A DNA stretch of 64,000 nucleotides from Parapedobacter indicus (GCF_900113765.1 NZ_FOQO01000003.1:186001-250000); one strand, 5' to 3'. Positions 30,467-39,589 are shown, numbered from the stretch's first letter. Notes: generated by a model not told the origin, from the letters alone. Made by a program: numbers and translations.

Positions 30467-30626
30467 TTCAACATCTGTTGATAACAATTCCTACCGTCCT
30501 GAAATTAAATAGCTGATATTTGTTCGAGGCTACAACTTACCAACCATTGCAACAAAAATTGTCGGAGTCTACCGGTTAAAAACATCCAGTATCCGATTAG
30601 TGTTGAACTATTAAAATCTTATTGCT

Positions 30627-30863
30627 ATGACACGGATTATTAAATTCGAAAAAAACGATTGCGCACCTTGCAACCAAGTGTCTGAGTTTTTAGACCGCAA
30701 GGGTATCACTTATGAAAAAGTAAATCCGTTTGATAAACCGGAATTGGCCATCCAATACAAAGTACGCACCGTACCGACGGTTATTGTATTAAATCAAGAC
30801 CAAGAGACCCAACGCATTATTGGCTTCAAGCCGGAAGAGCTTTCCGCATTGGAAATCCAATAA
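30627..30863 (+). CDS. NrdH-like small thioredoxin/glutaredoxin
   Basis: A 78-residue thioredoxin-fold protein with the redox pair C12-x-x-C15 (DCAPCNQ) and the cis-proline stretch VRTVPTVIVL. It should reduce the ribonucleotide reductase after each turnover, the role of NrdH. The active site CAPC differs from the usual NrdH CVQC. It is the first gene of the nrd operon, with nrdI about 100 bases downstream. Confidence 0.85.
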   Translation: MTRIIKFEKNDCAPCNQVSEFLDRKGITYEKVNPFDKPELAIQYKVRTVPTVIVLNQDQETQRIIGFKPEELSALEIQ

Positions 30864-30918
30864 ATAACGTAGTCTAAACAAACAGACTCCCCGGAAACGG
30901 ACACATAGGAATAACGGC

Positions 30919-30942
30919 AACCCCCTCAGCTTTGCGGGGGTT
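30919..30942. other. Hairpin between the nrdH-like gene and nrdI
   Basis: AACCCCC (30919-30925) pairs with GGGGGTT (30936-30942) over a 10-base loop. It lacks a T-tract and lies 22 bases before the nrdI start, so it may tune expression inside the operon. Confidence 0.45.
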
Positions 30943-30964
30943 CAGCATCTAAAAAGGTTTGCAC

Positions 30965-31375
30965 ATGGAGTGGATATATTATGACAGTAAGACAGGCAAT
31001 GTAGCGCGGTTCATGCAGAAAGTAGCGGAATTGACAGGATGGACTGTTCAAAAAATCCAACCTGACCTAGCGGTGCAGCATGCGGGCCACTTAGTGACCT
31101 TCACGACCCGATTTGGGGAAGTACCCGACACCACGAAAAGCTTTTTGCAATCAGCGCGTGGTTATGTCCTCTCGGTATCATCTAGTGGAAACCGGAATTG
31201 GGGGAGGAATTTTGCCATGGCCGGCGAAAAGATTGCAACCGAATACGGAATCCCGTTAGCCCTGAAATTCGAATTGTCAGGCACCGGTGAAGATGTTAAT
31301 GAATTTATCGCGATTATTAAAGGGAAACATTATGGTAACAAACGACGTAGCAAAGAGCTGGATTTTGCTCAATAA
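30965..31375 (+). CDS. nrdI: Class Ib ribonucleotide reductase flavodoxin NrdI
   Basis: A flavodoxin-like protein of 136 residues that supplies oxidant for assembling the manganese-tyrosyl radical cofactor of NrdF. The FMN phosphate loop is YYDSKTGNVARF near the start, and SSSGNRNWGRNFA is a typical NrdI block. The ATG at 30965 is preferred over the in-frame TTG at 30959. The 3' end overlaps the start of nrdE by 44 bases if nrdE begins at 31332. Confidence 0.92.
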   Translation: MEWIYYDSKTGNVARFMQKVAELTGWTVQKIQPDLAVQHAGHLVTFTTRFGEVPDTTKSFLQSARGYVLSVSSSGNRNWGRNFAMAGEKIATEYGIPLALKFELSGTGEDVNEFIAIIKGKHYGNKRRSKELDFAQ

Positions 31376-33437
31376 TGAAATCATGCTTAAGCATGATGAT
31401 GAGTTCAGCCTGCATAAGGACAAAGAAGCCGTACGCGCTTATTTTCTAGAATATGTAAACAAGAACACGGTCTTTTTCTACACATTGAAGGAAAAGATCG
31501 ACTATCTTATCGAGAACAATTACTACATCAACTTTTACGAATGGTTTACCTTCGAAGAAATGGAAAAGGTGTACAATTTCATTGCCGCCAAAAAATTCCG
31601 TTTTCCTTCGTTTATGAGTGCATTCAAGTTTTTCCAGAGCTATGCCCTGCGTGACGATTCGGGCGAGAAATTCCTGGAACGCTATGAAGACCGCGTTGCC
31701 GCTGTTTCCCTCTTCCTTGCGCGCCACGAAGGAATAGCGCAGGCATTGCAGTATGCTGAATTACTCATTAACCAGGAATACCAGCCTGCTACACCTACCT
31801 TTCTCAATGCGGGTAAAAAGCGTTCCGGTGAACTCGTTTCCTGTTTTCTAGATGAGATAGGCGACAACCTCAACGGCATCGGATATGCGGTGGATTCGGC
31901 CATGAAACTGTCGTCCATCGGCGGTGGTGTCTCCTTCAACATTTCTAAAATCCGTGCGCGTGGCGAGGCCATCAAAGGTGTGGAGGGCCGTGCCGGTGGC
32001 GTACTGCCCATCATGAAAATTCTCGAAGACACTTTTTCGTATGCCAATCAGCTCGGTCAACGTCCCGGCGCTGGAGCCGTATACCTCAATATTTTCCACT
32101 CGGACATCGAAGAGTTTCTTGATTGTAAGAAAATCAATGTTGACGAAAAGGTACGTATCAAGTCGCTTTCCATCGGTGTGATCGTACCGGATAAATTCAT
32201 GGAACTGGCTACCAAAGACGAACCCTGCTACCTCATTCATCCGCATACCGTGATGCAGGAGTATGGCAAATATTTGGATGAGTTGGATATGGATGCGATG
32301 TACGATGAGTTGGTTACCAACCCGAAAATTAAGAAACGGAAAATCAACGCGCGCCACCTGTTAGTCAAAATCGCCCAGACACAAAAAGAAAGTGGATATC
32401 CTTATATTTTCTTTAAGGAAAATGCAAACCGCCAGCATGCATTGAACGGCATAGGCAAGGTGAAATTCTCCAATCTGTGCACGGAAATCATGCAGGTTTC
32501 GGAAGTATCTGACATCAATATTTACGGGCAGGAAGATACCATACGATACGGAATTTCGTGTAACCTTGGTTCGCTCAACATTGCCACGGTCATGGACAAC
32601 AAGCGCATCGAACAATCCGTAAAGACAGCAATGCGTGCATTGACCATGGTATCGGATGTGACCGACATTGCGATGGTACCTTCTATCCAAAAAGCGAACC
32701 GTGAATTGCACAGTGTAGGTTTGGGCGCCATGAATCTACACGGATATCTTGCCAAGAATTTCATTATGTATGAAAGCGAAGAAGCATTGGACTTTGCCAA
32801 TGTATTCTTCATGATGGTCAATTATTATTCCCTACAAGCTTCCATGGAGATTGCACGTGAACGGGGGGTAACATTCAAAGGCTTTGAGAAAACAGCTTAC
32901 GCCGACGGTACGTATTTTGACAAGTACGTTAGCAAGGATTATTTCCCGACTACCATCAAAGTAACGGAATTATTTGCAGGTATTGACATTCCTACCAAGG
33001 AAGATTGGAACACGCTGAAACAGCAGGTCAAAGAACACGGCATTTACCACGCTTACCGGATTGCCATCGCCCCGAATCAGTCGACTTCCTACATCATGAA
33101 TGCGACTGCTTCGGTCATGCCGATTGTCGATACCATTGAGGTCCGCGAATACGGCGATAGCACCACCTACTACCCCATGCCCTACCTGACTAATGAAAAT
33201 TATTTCTATTACAAGTCGGCATATGATATGGACCAAATGAAGGTGTTGCGTCTCGTTTCCGTCATTCAACGGCACGTAGATCAAGGAATATCTACTATTC
33301 TGCACACTAATTCCAGGGATAACACCCGTGATTTGGCCCGTTATTACATTTATGGCCACAAAGTGGGATTGAAATCACTTTATTATACGCGCACACGCAA
33401 GTCAACCATCGACGAATGTGTTTCGTGTTCAGCGTGA
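31332..33437 (+). CDS. nrdE: Class Ib ribonucleoside-diphosphate reductase, alpha subunit
   Basis: Reduces ribonucleotides to deoxyribonucleotides. From the ATG at 31332 it has 701 residues. There is no N-terminal ATP-cone, as expected for class Ib. Catalytic residues are N381, C383 (thiyl radical) and E385 in SNLCTEIM, with the redox pair C171 (VSCFLDE) and C410 (GISCNLGSLN). The C-terminal CVSC pair shuttles electrons. An alternative ATG at 31383 lies after the nrdI stop; 31332 is chosen because SWILLNNEIM looks like family sequence, so the overlap is an inference. Confidence 0.93.
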   Translation: MVTNDVAKSWILLNNEIMLKHDDEFSLHKDKEAVRAYFLEYVNKNTVFFYTLKEKIDYLIENNYYINFYEWFTFEEMEKVYNFIAAKKFRFPSFMSAFKFFQSYALRDDSGEKFLERYEDRVAAVSLFLARHEGIAQALQYAELLINQEYQPATPTFLNAGKKRSGELVSCFLDEIGDNLNGIGYAVDSAMKLSSIGGGVSFNISKIRARGEAIKGVEGRAGGVLPIMKILEDTFSYANQLGQRPGAGAVYLNIFHSDIEEFLDCKKINVDEKVRIKSLSIGVIVPDKFMELATKDEPCYLIHPHTVMQEYGKYLDELDMDAMYDELVTNPKIKKRKINARHLLVKIAQTQKESGYPYIFFKENANRQHALNGIGKVKFSNLCTEIMQVSEVSDINIYGQEDTIRYGISCNLGSLNIATVMDNKRIEQSVKTAMRALTMVSDVTDIAMVPSIQKANRELHSVGLGAMNLHGYLAKNFIMYESEEALDFANVFFMMVNYYSLQASMEIARERGVTFKGFEKTAYADGTYFDKYVSKDYFPTTIKVTELFAGIDIPTKEDWNTLKQQVKEHGIYHAYRIAIAPNQSTSYIMNATASVMPIVDTIEVREYGDSTTYYPMPYLTNENYFYYKSAYDMDQMKVLRLVSVIQRHVDQGISTILHTNSRDNTRDLARYYIYGHKVGLKSLYYTRTRKSTIDECVSCSA

Positions 33438-33556
33438 AAAAAGTAAAAAGTAAAAAATACGGGGCACCGAATACGAAGCCATTGCTTGAAAACCAAGAAT
33501 CGCTTCGTATTCTTGTCTGACCGTAAAAGACGCCATTTAATTTAACCTTAGCAGAC
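33438..33556. other. Gap between nrdE and nrdF with A-rich repeat and hairpin
   Basis: AAGTAAAAAGTAAAAAATA-type sequence at 33440-33460 is followed by a perfect 11-base inverted repeat: GAATACGAAGC at 33469-33479 and GCTTCGTATTC at 33502-33512 across a 22-base loop. The geometry is like that of the repeat after ilvC. Confidence 0.5.
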
Positions 33557-34540
33557 ATGAAACAATATAAAGCCGTCAACTGGAACGAACCTGAAAATGA
33601 TTATGCGCTGATGTTTTGGGAGCAGAACATCAAGCAATTTTGGATCGACACCGAATACATCCCTTCGAAGGACATCGATAGCTGGAAATCCCTGTCGCCC
33701 GAGATGCGGGAGTGTTACAAGAAAGCGCTAGGCGGCCTTACGCTGCTGGATACGCTTCAAAGCAATACAGGGATGCCCAAAATCATGGACCACATCGATT
33801 CGTTGCAAAACAAATCGGTGCTGGCTTACATGTGCATGATGGAAGCCATTCATGCAAAATCGTATTCCACCATCTTCACGACGGTAGCAACCTCCCGGGA
33901 TATCGAAGATATTTTCAACTGGGTTCAGCAGAACAAGTACTTGCAATTCAAGGCATCGACCATCGACAAATACTACCGAAGGTTAGCGGATACGGATATC
34001 AGCAAGGAAGATTTGTTTATGGGATTGTGCGCCTCGGTATTGTTGGAGTCGTTTTTATTCTATAGTGGTTTTTTCATTCCCTTGTGGCTTTGCGGACAGG
34101 GGCATATGGTTGCCAGTGCAGATATCATCAAGAAAATCATTGCGGATGAATCCATACACGGTGTATTTGTTGGCCTCCTGGCACAGGACGTATACAAGAA
34201 GTTGCCTAACCCCGAAGCTTCGAAAGAAAAGCTGGTTAATTTAATGAACGAATTGTACGAAAACGAATTGAAATATACCGAAGAAATTTATACCGATGTG
34301 GGACTTACGGCTGAGGTGAAAGAATACGTACGCTATAACGCCAATAAGGCACTTATGAATATGGGCTTCGAACCCATTTTTAAGGTCAAGCGCGTGAATC
34401 CGATTGTGCTCAATGGGCTCAATGTAGAAACCACCCAGCACGATTTCTTTTCCAAGAAATCGACCAACTACGAAAAAGCGACCGAGATTGTGCACCTTCG
34501 GGACGAAGATTTCGTGATGGACACGTCTATTGCAGTCTGA
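33557..34540 (+). CDS. nrdF: Class Ib ribonucleoside-diphosphate reductase, beta subunit
   Basis: The radical-generating subunit, 327 residues. Metal ligands and the radical tyrosine are visible: D65 (LLDTLQ), E96, H99 and Y103 in EAIHAKSY, with further ligands in ESFLFYSGF and ADESIHGVF. NrdI in the operon implies a dimanganese-tyrosyl radical cofactor. It ends against a convergent gene with a shared bidirectional terminator. Confidence 0.95.
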   Translation: MKQYKAVNWNEPENDYALMFWEQNIKQFWIDTEYIPSKDIDSWKSLSPEMRECYKKALGGLTLLDTLQSNTGMPKIMDHIDSLQNKSVLAYMCMMEAIHAKSYSTIFTTVATSRDIEDIFNWVQQNKYLQFKASTIDKYYRRLADTDISKEDLFMGLCASVLLESFLFYSGFFIPLWLCGQGHMVASADIIKKIIADESIHGVFVGLLAQDVYKKLPNPEASKEKLVNLMNELYENELKYTEEIYTDVGLTAEVKEYVRYNANKALMNMGFEPIFKVKRVNPIVLNGLNVETTQHDFFSKKSTNYEKATEIVHLRDEDFVMDTSIAV

Positions 34541-34559
34541 TTTGGCAAACGAATCTATT

Positions 34560-34594
34560 CAACAAAAAGGGAGCTTATCGCTCCCTTTTTGTTG
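34560..34594. terminator. Bidirectional terminator of nrdF and oligopeptidase B
   Basis: A perfect 15-base stem (34560-34574 and 34580-34594) around a 5-base loop has A-runs on one side and T-runs on the other, so it works in both directions between the convergent genes. Confidence 0.93.
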
Positions 34595-34599
34595 AACAC

Positions 34600-36771
34600 C
34601 TAGTCCACCATTCCTTCCAACGCAAACAGAAACGAGTATTCCAAAGCGATTTCCTTGAGGTAGTCAAAGCGCCCTGAAGCACCGCCATGTCCATAATCCA
34701 TTTCTGTCTTCAGCAGCAATACGTGGTTGTCTGTTTTAGTCGTTCGCAGCTTAGCTACCCATTTCGCGGGTTCAAAATACTGCACTTGGCTATCGTGCAA
34801 TCCCGTTGTGACCAATATATGGGGATACGCTTTTGCCTCGATATTTTCATAAGGTGAGTAACGCTTGATGTATTCGTAGGCGTCTTCATCGTTCGGATTG
34901 CCCCACTCATCGTATTCATTGGTGGTCAGCGGAATCGATTCATCCAGCATGGTATTGACCACATCCACAAACGGCACCTGGGCCACGATGCCGTGCCACA
35001 GTTTAGGCGCCATATTGGCCACTGCGCCCATCAACAAACCGCCTGCACTCCCCCCCATAGCGTACAAATGTGCCGAAGATGTATACCGTTGATCCACCAG
35101 GAACTGTCCGCAATCAATGAAATCGGTAAACGAATTTTTCTTTTTCATCATCTTACCGTCTTCATACCACTGCCTTCCCATTTCCTGTCCGCCACGGATA
35201 TGGGCGATGGCGAATACGAAGCCGCGGTCCAGCAGGCTGAGTCTACTTGAACTGAATGATGGGTCCATCGTCGCACCGTACGCCCCATACCCATATAACA
35301 GTAAGGGTGCGTTTCCATCTTTCTGAAACCCCTTTTTATACACCAGGGAGATGGGCACCAGCGTACCATCCTTGGCTGTTGCATACAGGCGTTCGGTGAC
35401 GTAGTCGGCCCCATTGTATCCACCGACCACTTCCTGTTGTTTCAGTAACGTCTTTTTGTGGGTGACCATATCGTAGTCGTAGGTAGAAGACGGCGTGGTG
35501 AGCGATGTGTATCCATAACGCAGGGTGGACGTGTTGTACTCCGGATTGGCGGATGGATACGCGGTGTACGCCTCTTCCCCAAAATCCAGGTAGTGTTCGG
35601 AGCCGTCTTTCAGGTTACGGATCGCCAGTTGTGTTAGTCCATTTTTGCGTTCGGAGACCACTAGGAAGTCCCTGAATTCATCCACGTCTTCCAACAGTAC
35701 ATCCGGTCTGTGCGGAATAACTTCCTTCCAATGTTCCTGTCCGGTTTGATCAAACGGACATTCCATCAGTTTAAAGTTCGTAGCATTTTGATTGGTAACG
35801 ATCAGAAAGCGATCGGCAAGCGCCGTTACGCTATATAACACTTCGGGCATACGGGGCTGAAAGACTTTAAAAGTTCCCATTGGGTCGTCCGCGTCGAGGT
35901 AACGGGTTTCTGAGGAGAGCGTACCACCGGAATAGATATAAATGAATTTACCCGACTTGGCTTTGCCCACGCCAATATAATTGGTGTTATCCGATTCGTG
36001 ATAAACGACTCCATCGCCGTCGCTATCCGCTCCCAACGTATGCCGCATAATCTTTTCCGTCAGCAACGTTGCCGGATTGTTTTGGGTATAAAACAGCGTC
36101 CGATTATCGTTGGCCCAAACCGAGCCGCCCGATGTACCGGGGATTGCATCCCTCAGCACCTCTCCCGTTTCCAGATTTTTGACATGGATGGTATACTGCC
36201 GCCGCGACACCGTATCGACGCCATAGGCCAGCAGTCTATTATCCGGACTCACGTTGAACCCGCTGGCCGCATAATACGGATGCCCCTCCGCCAACCTGTC
36301 GACATCGAGCAGGATTTCCTCCGGTGCATCCAAGCCACCCTTTTTTCGGCAAAATTTGAAATATTGCTTTCCTTCCTCCGTGCGCGTGTAATAATAATAT
36401 CCATTTTTAAAATAGGGAACAGATTCATCCTGTTCTTTGATGCGGCCCTTCATTTCATCAAATAGCTTGGCTTGCAGCGCCTCAGTGCCTTTCATCATGG
36501 AATCTGTATAGGCATTTTCCGCTTCCAAATATTCGATTACGGCCGACGAATCCGGACCTTTTTTGAAATAGTCATTTAACCAGTAATAGGGATCTGCTAC
36601 GGTATCTCCGTGCAATGACCGGACATGCGGCTTTATAGCCGCGATGGGCGGATCAATTTGAGGCCATTGATAGGCTTTTCGATGAGATTTGTCCTGCGTG
36701 CAGGAAATAGCGATGGTACTCATTAATAACAGTAACGGGAGTTTAGACAGCAACAATCGTTTAGCATTCAT
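34600..36771 (-). CDS. Oligopeptidase B-like S9A peptidase with lipoprotein signal
   Basis: A prolyl-oligopeptidase family enzyme of 723 residues that cuts short peptides, probably after basic residues. The N-terminal part forms the beta-propeller lid. The catalytic triad is S575 (GGSAGGLLMG), D660 (TGLHDSQVQYFEP) and H695 (YGHGGASGRF). The start MNAKRLLLSKLPLLLLMSTI leads to a lipobox ISC, so the enzyme is predicted to be a lipoprotein in the envelope; E. coli PtrB is cytoplasmic. It is monocistronic with a promoter at 36823-36851. Confidence 0.92.
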   Translation of the reverse strand: MNAKRLLLSKLPLLLLMSTIAISCTQDKSHRKAYQWPQIDPPIAAIKPHVRSLHGDTVADPYYWLNDYFKKGPDSSAVIEYLEAENAYTDSMMKGTEALQAKLFDEMKGRIKEQDESVPYFKNGYYYYTRTEEGKQYFKFCRKKGGLDAPEEILLDVDRLAEGHPYYAASGFNVSPDNRLLAYGVDTVSRRQYTIHVKNLETGEVLRDAIPGTSGGSVWANDNRTLFYTQNNPATLLTEKIMRHTLGADSDGDGVVYHESDNTNYIGVGKAKSGKFIYIYSGGTLSSETRYLDADDPMGTFKVFQPRMPEVLYSVTALADRFLIVTNQNATNFKLMECPFDQTGQEHWKEVIPHRPDVLLEDVDEFRDFLVVSERKNGLTQLAIRNLKDGSEHYLDFGEEAYTAYPSANPEYNTSTLRYGYTSLTTPSSTYDYDMVTHKKTLLKQQEVVGGYNGADYVTERLYATAKDGTLVPISLVYKKGFQKDGNAPLLLYGYGAYGATMDPSFSSSRLSLLDRGFVFAIAHIRGGQEMGRQWYEDGKMMKKKNSFTDFIDCGQFLVDQRYTSSAHLYAMGGSAGGLLMGAVANMAPKLWHGIVAQVPFVDVVNTMLDESIPLTTNEYDEWGNPNDEDAYEYIKRYSPYENIEAKAYPHILVTTGLHDSQVQYFEPAKWVAKLRTTKTDNHVLLLKTEMDYGHGGASGRFDYLKEIALEYSFLFALEGMVD

Positions 36772-36822
36772 GACTTCATGTAACTATGCCGGCACAAACT
36801 AAGATAAAATTGCTTTTATATA

Positions 36823-36851
36823 CAAATTTACCGAAACGACATATGAAGCAA
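36823..36851 (-). promoter_or_regulatory. Promoter of the oligopeptidase B gene
   Basis: On the minus strand, TTG (36851-36849), an 18-base spacer and TAAATTTG (36830-36823). Transcription would start about 45 bases before the gene. Confidence 0.6.
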
Positions 36852-36959
36852 TTTTATCGATCTCTCATCTGCCGCTGAAGAGTAGCTTTTATAGATGAAA
36901 TGAAAGAATTATATCCAACAGTTAAACCTTTTTCCAAGATTTTTATCAAACTTTAACAA

Positions 36960-36988
36960 TTGGCACATGGCAATAAACAGTATATTTG
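36960..36988 (+). promoter_or_regulatory. Promoter of the subtilase gene
   Basis: TTG at 36960-36962, an 18-base spacer and TATATTTG at 36981-36988. It overlaps an upstream in-frame TTG (36986), which supports the ATG at 37013 as the start. Confidence 0.65.
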
Positions 36989-37012
36989 CTCGCACACAAA
37001 AATAATGCATAT

Positions 37013-38644
37013 ATGACGTTTCGCAAATTCGTTCATACGTTCTTTGTCACCCTCTTACCTTTATTATCCCTCGGCCAAGCAAACGACACGCCACCGGCCA
37101 ATTGGTTTAATCTCGATTATGAACGGGACGGTGTGATGGGCATCAGCACTGAAAAAGCATACGAACTTTTACTGAAAGACAAAAAAAGCACGCCCGTGGT
37201 GGTGGCTGTGATTGATGGCGGTGTGGATGTAAACCACGAAGACCTCAAAGACGTTATGTGGATCAACGAAAAAGACAGTGCTTCAACAGGTAAGGACGAA
37301 GACGACAATGGCTACATTAACGATAAATATGGATGGAACTTTTTAGGCAATGCCAATGGCGAAAACGTACATTTCGACAACCTGGAAGTAACCCGATTGG
37401 TCAGAGAACTGGAACCAAAATATCGATCTGTACTGCCATCTACGCCGATGGACGGTGAAGAACGCAGGGAATTTTCCGAATACCAGGAGATGGTGACCTA
37501 CTACGCCAATAAAATGCAGGAAGCCCGTTTTGGCCAGGTGAATTATATGGGGTTGAAACGAACGGTGGATACCATACTCGTAAAAATCGGAAAAGAAAAT
37601 CCCACGCTCGCTGATTTCGATCGCTATAAACCCGAAGGCGATTTCGAAAAGATGGCGGTAAAAATCGTCAAAAAAGAACTGAAAGATGAGCCCGATTTCA
37701 GCAAATTCTACAAAGACCTGGAAGACGGTGTTACGCATTTTAACAACCAGGTCAACTATCACCTGAATAAAGAATTCGACTCGCGCGATACCGTAGGCGA
37801 TGACTATGAGAATAGCCGTGAACGATACTATGGAAATCCAGATGTAACGGGTCCGGATGCCGACCACGGAACCCACGTGGCCGGTATTATCGGCGCTGTC
37901 CGCACGAATGACGTGGGTATCAAAGGCGTGGCCGACAACGTGCGCATCATGGCCGTCCGAACGGTCCCCGATGGGGATGAACGGGATAAGGACGTCGCCA
38001 ATTCCATCCGTTATGCCGTCGAAAATGGTGCAAAAGTTATCAATATGAGTTTTGGCAAGGCGTTTGCCAAAGACAAACAAGTGGTGGACGATGCTGTGCG
38101 CTTTGCCCTGGAAAACGATGTTCTTCTTGTCCATGCAGCAGGAAATGAGGGTCAGGACAACGATGCGAATCCCAATTTTCCCAATCGAAACTACGTAGAC
38201 AGCCTTGGCATCAACATGGGTGAGGCCGGTGCCTGGATCGAAGTAGGAGCTTCATCGTGGAAAAATGACGGTGACCTGGTTGCCTCTTTTTCCAACTATG
38301 GTCGCCGATCCGTTGATGTATTTGCCCCCGGCGTGGCGATTCATTCTACCATGCCCGGATCAACTTACGAAGATCAACAAGGCACGAGCATGGCTTCGCC
38401 GGTAGTAGCAGGTTTGGCTGCATTGATACGCTCATATTATCCACAACTACCCGCCATGGAAGTAAAGCGCGTGATTATGCAATCCGTTTCCCGTGTAGAC
38501 CAACGCGTAAAGGTGAAGGGACCAGACGGGCGCAACATGCGGGTTTCCATGAACGAAATCTGTGTGACGGGTGGCATTGTCAATGCATTTAAAGCCTTGC
38601 AGCTGGCCGAACAAACCGCATCAGAAATCGTTAAGAAGAAATAA
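37013..38644 (+). CDS. Secreted subtilisin-like S8 serine protease
   Basis: A 543-residue protease with a signal peptide ending near LSLGQA. The catalytic triad is D68 (VVAVIDGGVDVNHED), H285 (DHGTHVAGIIGA) and S459 (GTSMASPVVAGLAALI); N378 (HAAGNEG) is the oxyanion residue. The distance between D68 and H285 is about 215 residues, far more than in subtilisin. The extra part (about 110-275) is charged and predicted helical, and is a lineage-typical insertion that may cap the active site. The gene stands alone with its own promoter. Confidence 0.92.
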   Translation: MTFRKFVHTFFVTLLPLLSLGQANDTPPANWFNLDYERDGVMGISTEKAYELLLKDKKSTPVVVAVIDGGVDVNHEDLKDVMWINEKDSASTGKDEDDNGYINDKYGWNFLGNANGENVHFDNLEVTRLVRELEPKYRSVLPSTPMDGEERREFSEYQEMVTYYANKMQEARFGQVNYMGLKRTVDTILVKIGKENPTLADFDRYKPEGDFEKMAVKIVKKELKDEPDFSKFYKDLEDGVTHFNNQVNYHLNKEFDSRDTVGDDYENSRERYYGNPDVTGPDADHGTHVAGIIGAVRTNDVGIKGVADNVRIMAVRTVPDGDERDKDVANSIRYAVENGAKVINMSFGKAFAKDKQVVDDAVRFALENDVLLVHAAGNEGQDNDANPNFPNRNYVDSLGINMGEAGAWIEVGASSWKNDGDLVASFSNYGRRSVDVFAPGVAIHSTMPGSTYEDQQGTSMASPVVAGLAALIRSYYPQLPAMEVKRVIMQSVSRVDQRVKVKGPDGRNMRVSMNEICVTGGIVNAFKALQLAEQTASEIVKKK

Positions 38645-38728
38645 AACCCTTTCAAAAACGTCTTGATAGCCATACTAATCCGCTGTTTATCGCGTTATAA
38701 ATCATATACGCAATAAATAGCGGTGCTT

Positions 38729-38932
38729 ATGACAAAAACGTATACTTCCAAACATGCTTCACAGGATATCATCCGGAAATTAGAGCGGGACGCCATCCGG
38801 CTTGACCTTGACGATGAGCTATTTTATGATTTTCTTAAAAGCGATATGAACGCGCTGCTTCGTCAACCGCGTTCAAGCAGCATTCATCGAATCATTTCTT
38901 ATTCGAAAGCGGGACAAGTGTCATTGATGTAA
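38729..38932 (+). CDS. Small hypothetical protein upstream of nth
   Basis: A 67-residue soluble protein; I do not recognise a family. The ATG at 38729 is preferred over an in-frame GTG two codons earlier. It is rich in Asp, Leu, Ser and Arg with likely helices (DIIRKLERDAIRLDLDDELFYDFL). It has no signal or membrane segment. Its stop codon is nine bases before nth, so the two are probably co-transcribed. Coding is supported by the tight spacing and normal composition. Confidence 0.6.
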   Translation: MTKTYTSKHASQDIIRKLERDAIRLDLDDELFYDFLKSDMNALLRQPRSSSIHRIISYSKAGQVSLM

Positions 38933-38941
38933 CGCAGCGTC

Positions 38942-39589
38942 ATGCTCAAAAAGGAACGATACCGGGCATTTGTCGACTATTTTTCCACGCACAACCCGGA
39001 TGCTCAAACCGAATTAAATTATAGCAACCCCTTTGAGCTGCTCGTAGCGGTCATTCTTTCTGCACAATGTACCGACAAACGGATCAACCAGGTAACCCCT
39101 GCGTTATTTCGTCGATTTCCGGATGCAGAAAGCCTCGCAGCAAGCTCCTCCGATGAAGTATACAGCTACATCCGGAGTGTGAGTTACCCCAATAATAAGG
39201 CCAAGCACTTGGTTGGCATGGCGCAAAAACTGCTAGCCGAATTCCAGGGTGTCGTACCCCAAGAGGTTGCGGAATTACAGAAGCTGCCGGGGGTGGGTCG
39301 TAAAACAGCCAATGTCATTGCGTCTGTAGTATACAACGCGCCCGCTATTGCAGTAGACACCCATGTATTCCGCGTAGCCAATCGCATTGGACTTACAGAC
39401 AACGCCAAAACGCCTTTGGCGGTAGAAAAGCAATTGGTGAAATATTTACCTAAAGATACTTTGGCAATTGCCCACCATTGGCTAATTTTACATGGCCGAT
39501 ATATCTGTGTTGCCCGTAGGCCGAAATGCGAAGAATGTCCACTTACATGGATGTGTAGGTACTTCGAAAAAGTGGTAAGTCGTAAATAG
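38942..39589 (+). CDS. nth: Endonuclease III (DNA glycosylase/AP lyase)
   Basis: Removes oxidised pyrimidines and cuts the abasic site. It has 215 residues. The helix-hairpin-helix LQKLPGVGRKTANVI carries the catalytic K121; the second catalytic residue is D139 (AVDTHVFRV). A [4Fe-4S] cluster is bound by C189, C196, C199 and C205 (spacing C-x6-C-x2-C-x5-C). It follows the small protein at 38729. Confidence 0.96.
   Translation: MLKKERYRAFVDYFSTHNPDAQTELNYSNPFELLVAVILSAQCTDKRINQVTPALFRRFPDAESLAASSSDEVYSYIRSVSYPNNKAKHLVGMAQKLLAEFQGVVPQEVAELQKLPGVGRKTANVIASVVYNAPAIAVDTHVFRVANRIGLTDNAKTPLAVEKQLVKYLPKDTLAIAHHWLILHGRYICVARRPKCEECPLTWMCRYFEKVVSRK

Larger units (their letters stand above)
30296..30626. 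promoter_or_regulatory. Terminator and nrd control region
   Basis: The 331-base gap opens with the susCD terminator hairpin (30308-30360). It then holds three 9-mers fitting the DnaA-box consensus TTWTNCACA (30361-30369, 30448-30456, and 30458-30466 on the minus strand) and one near match (TTATCAACA, minus strand, 30477-30485). No gene is visible. The best -7-like element is GATATTTG-type at 30515-30522, one base off consensus. Confidence 0.5.

Noticed and set aside
34600-36771. Dipeptidyl peptidase IV as the identity of the S9 protein
   Set aside because: The propeller and catalytic blocks (YGYGAYG, HIRGGQEMGRQWYEDG) follow the oligopeptidase B/prolyl oligopeptidase branch.
37343-38134. Long open frame (263 codons) on the minus strand inside the subtilase gene
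   Set aside because: It is a shadow of a well-supported protease whose catalytic motifs are all in the plus frame; its composition (Ile, Phe and Val-rich with scattered His) is typical of antisense frames.
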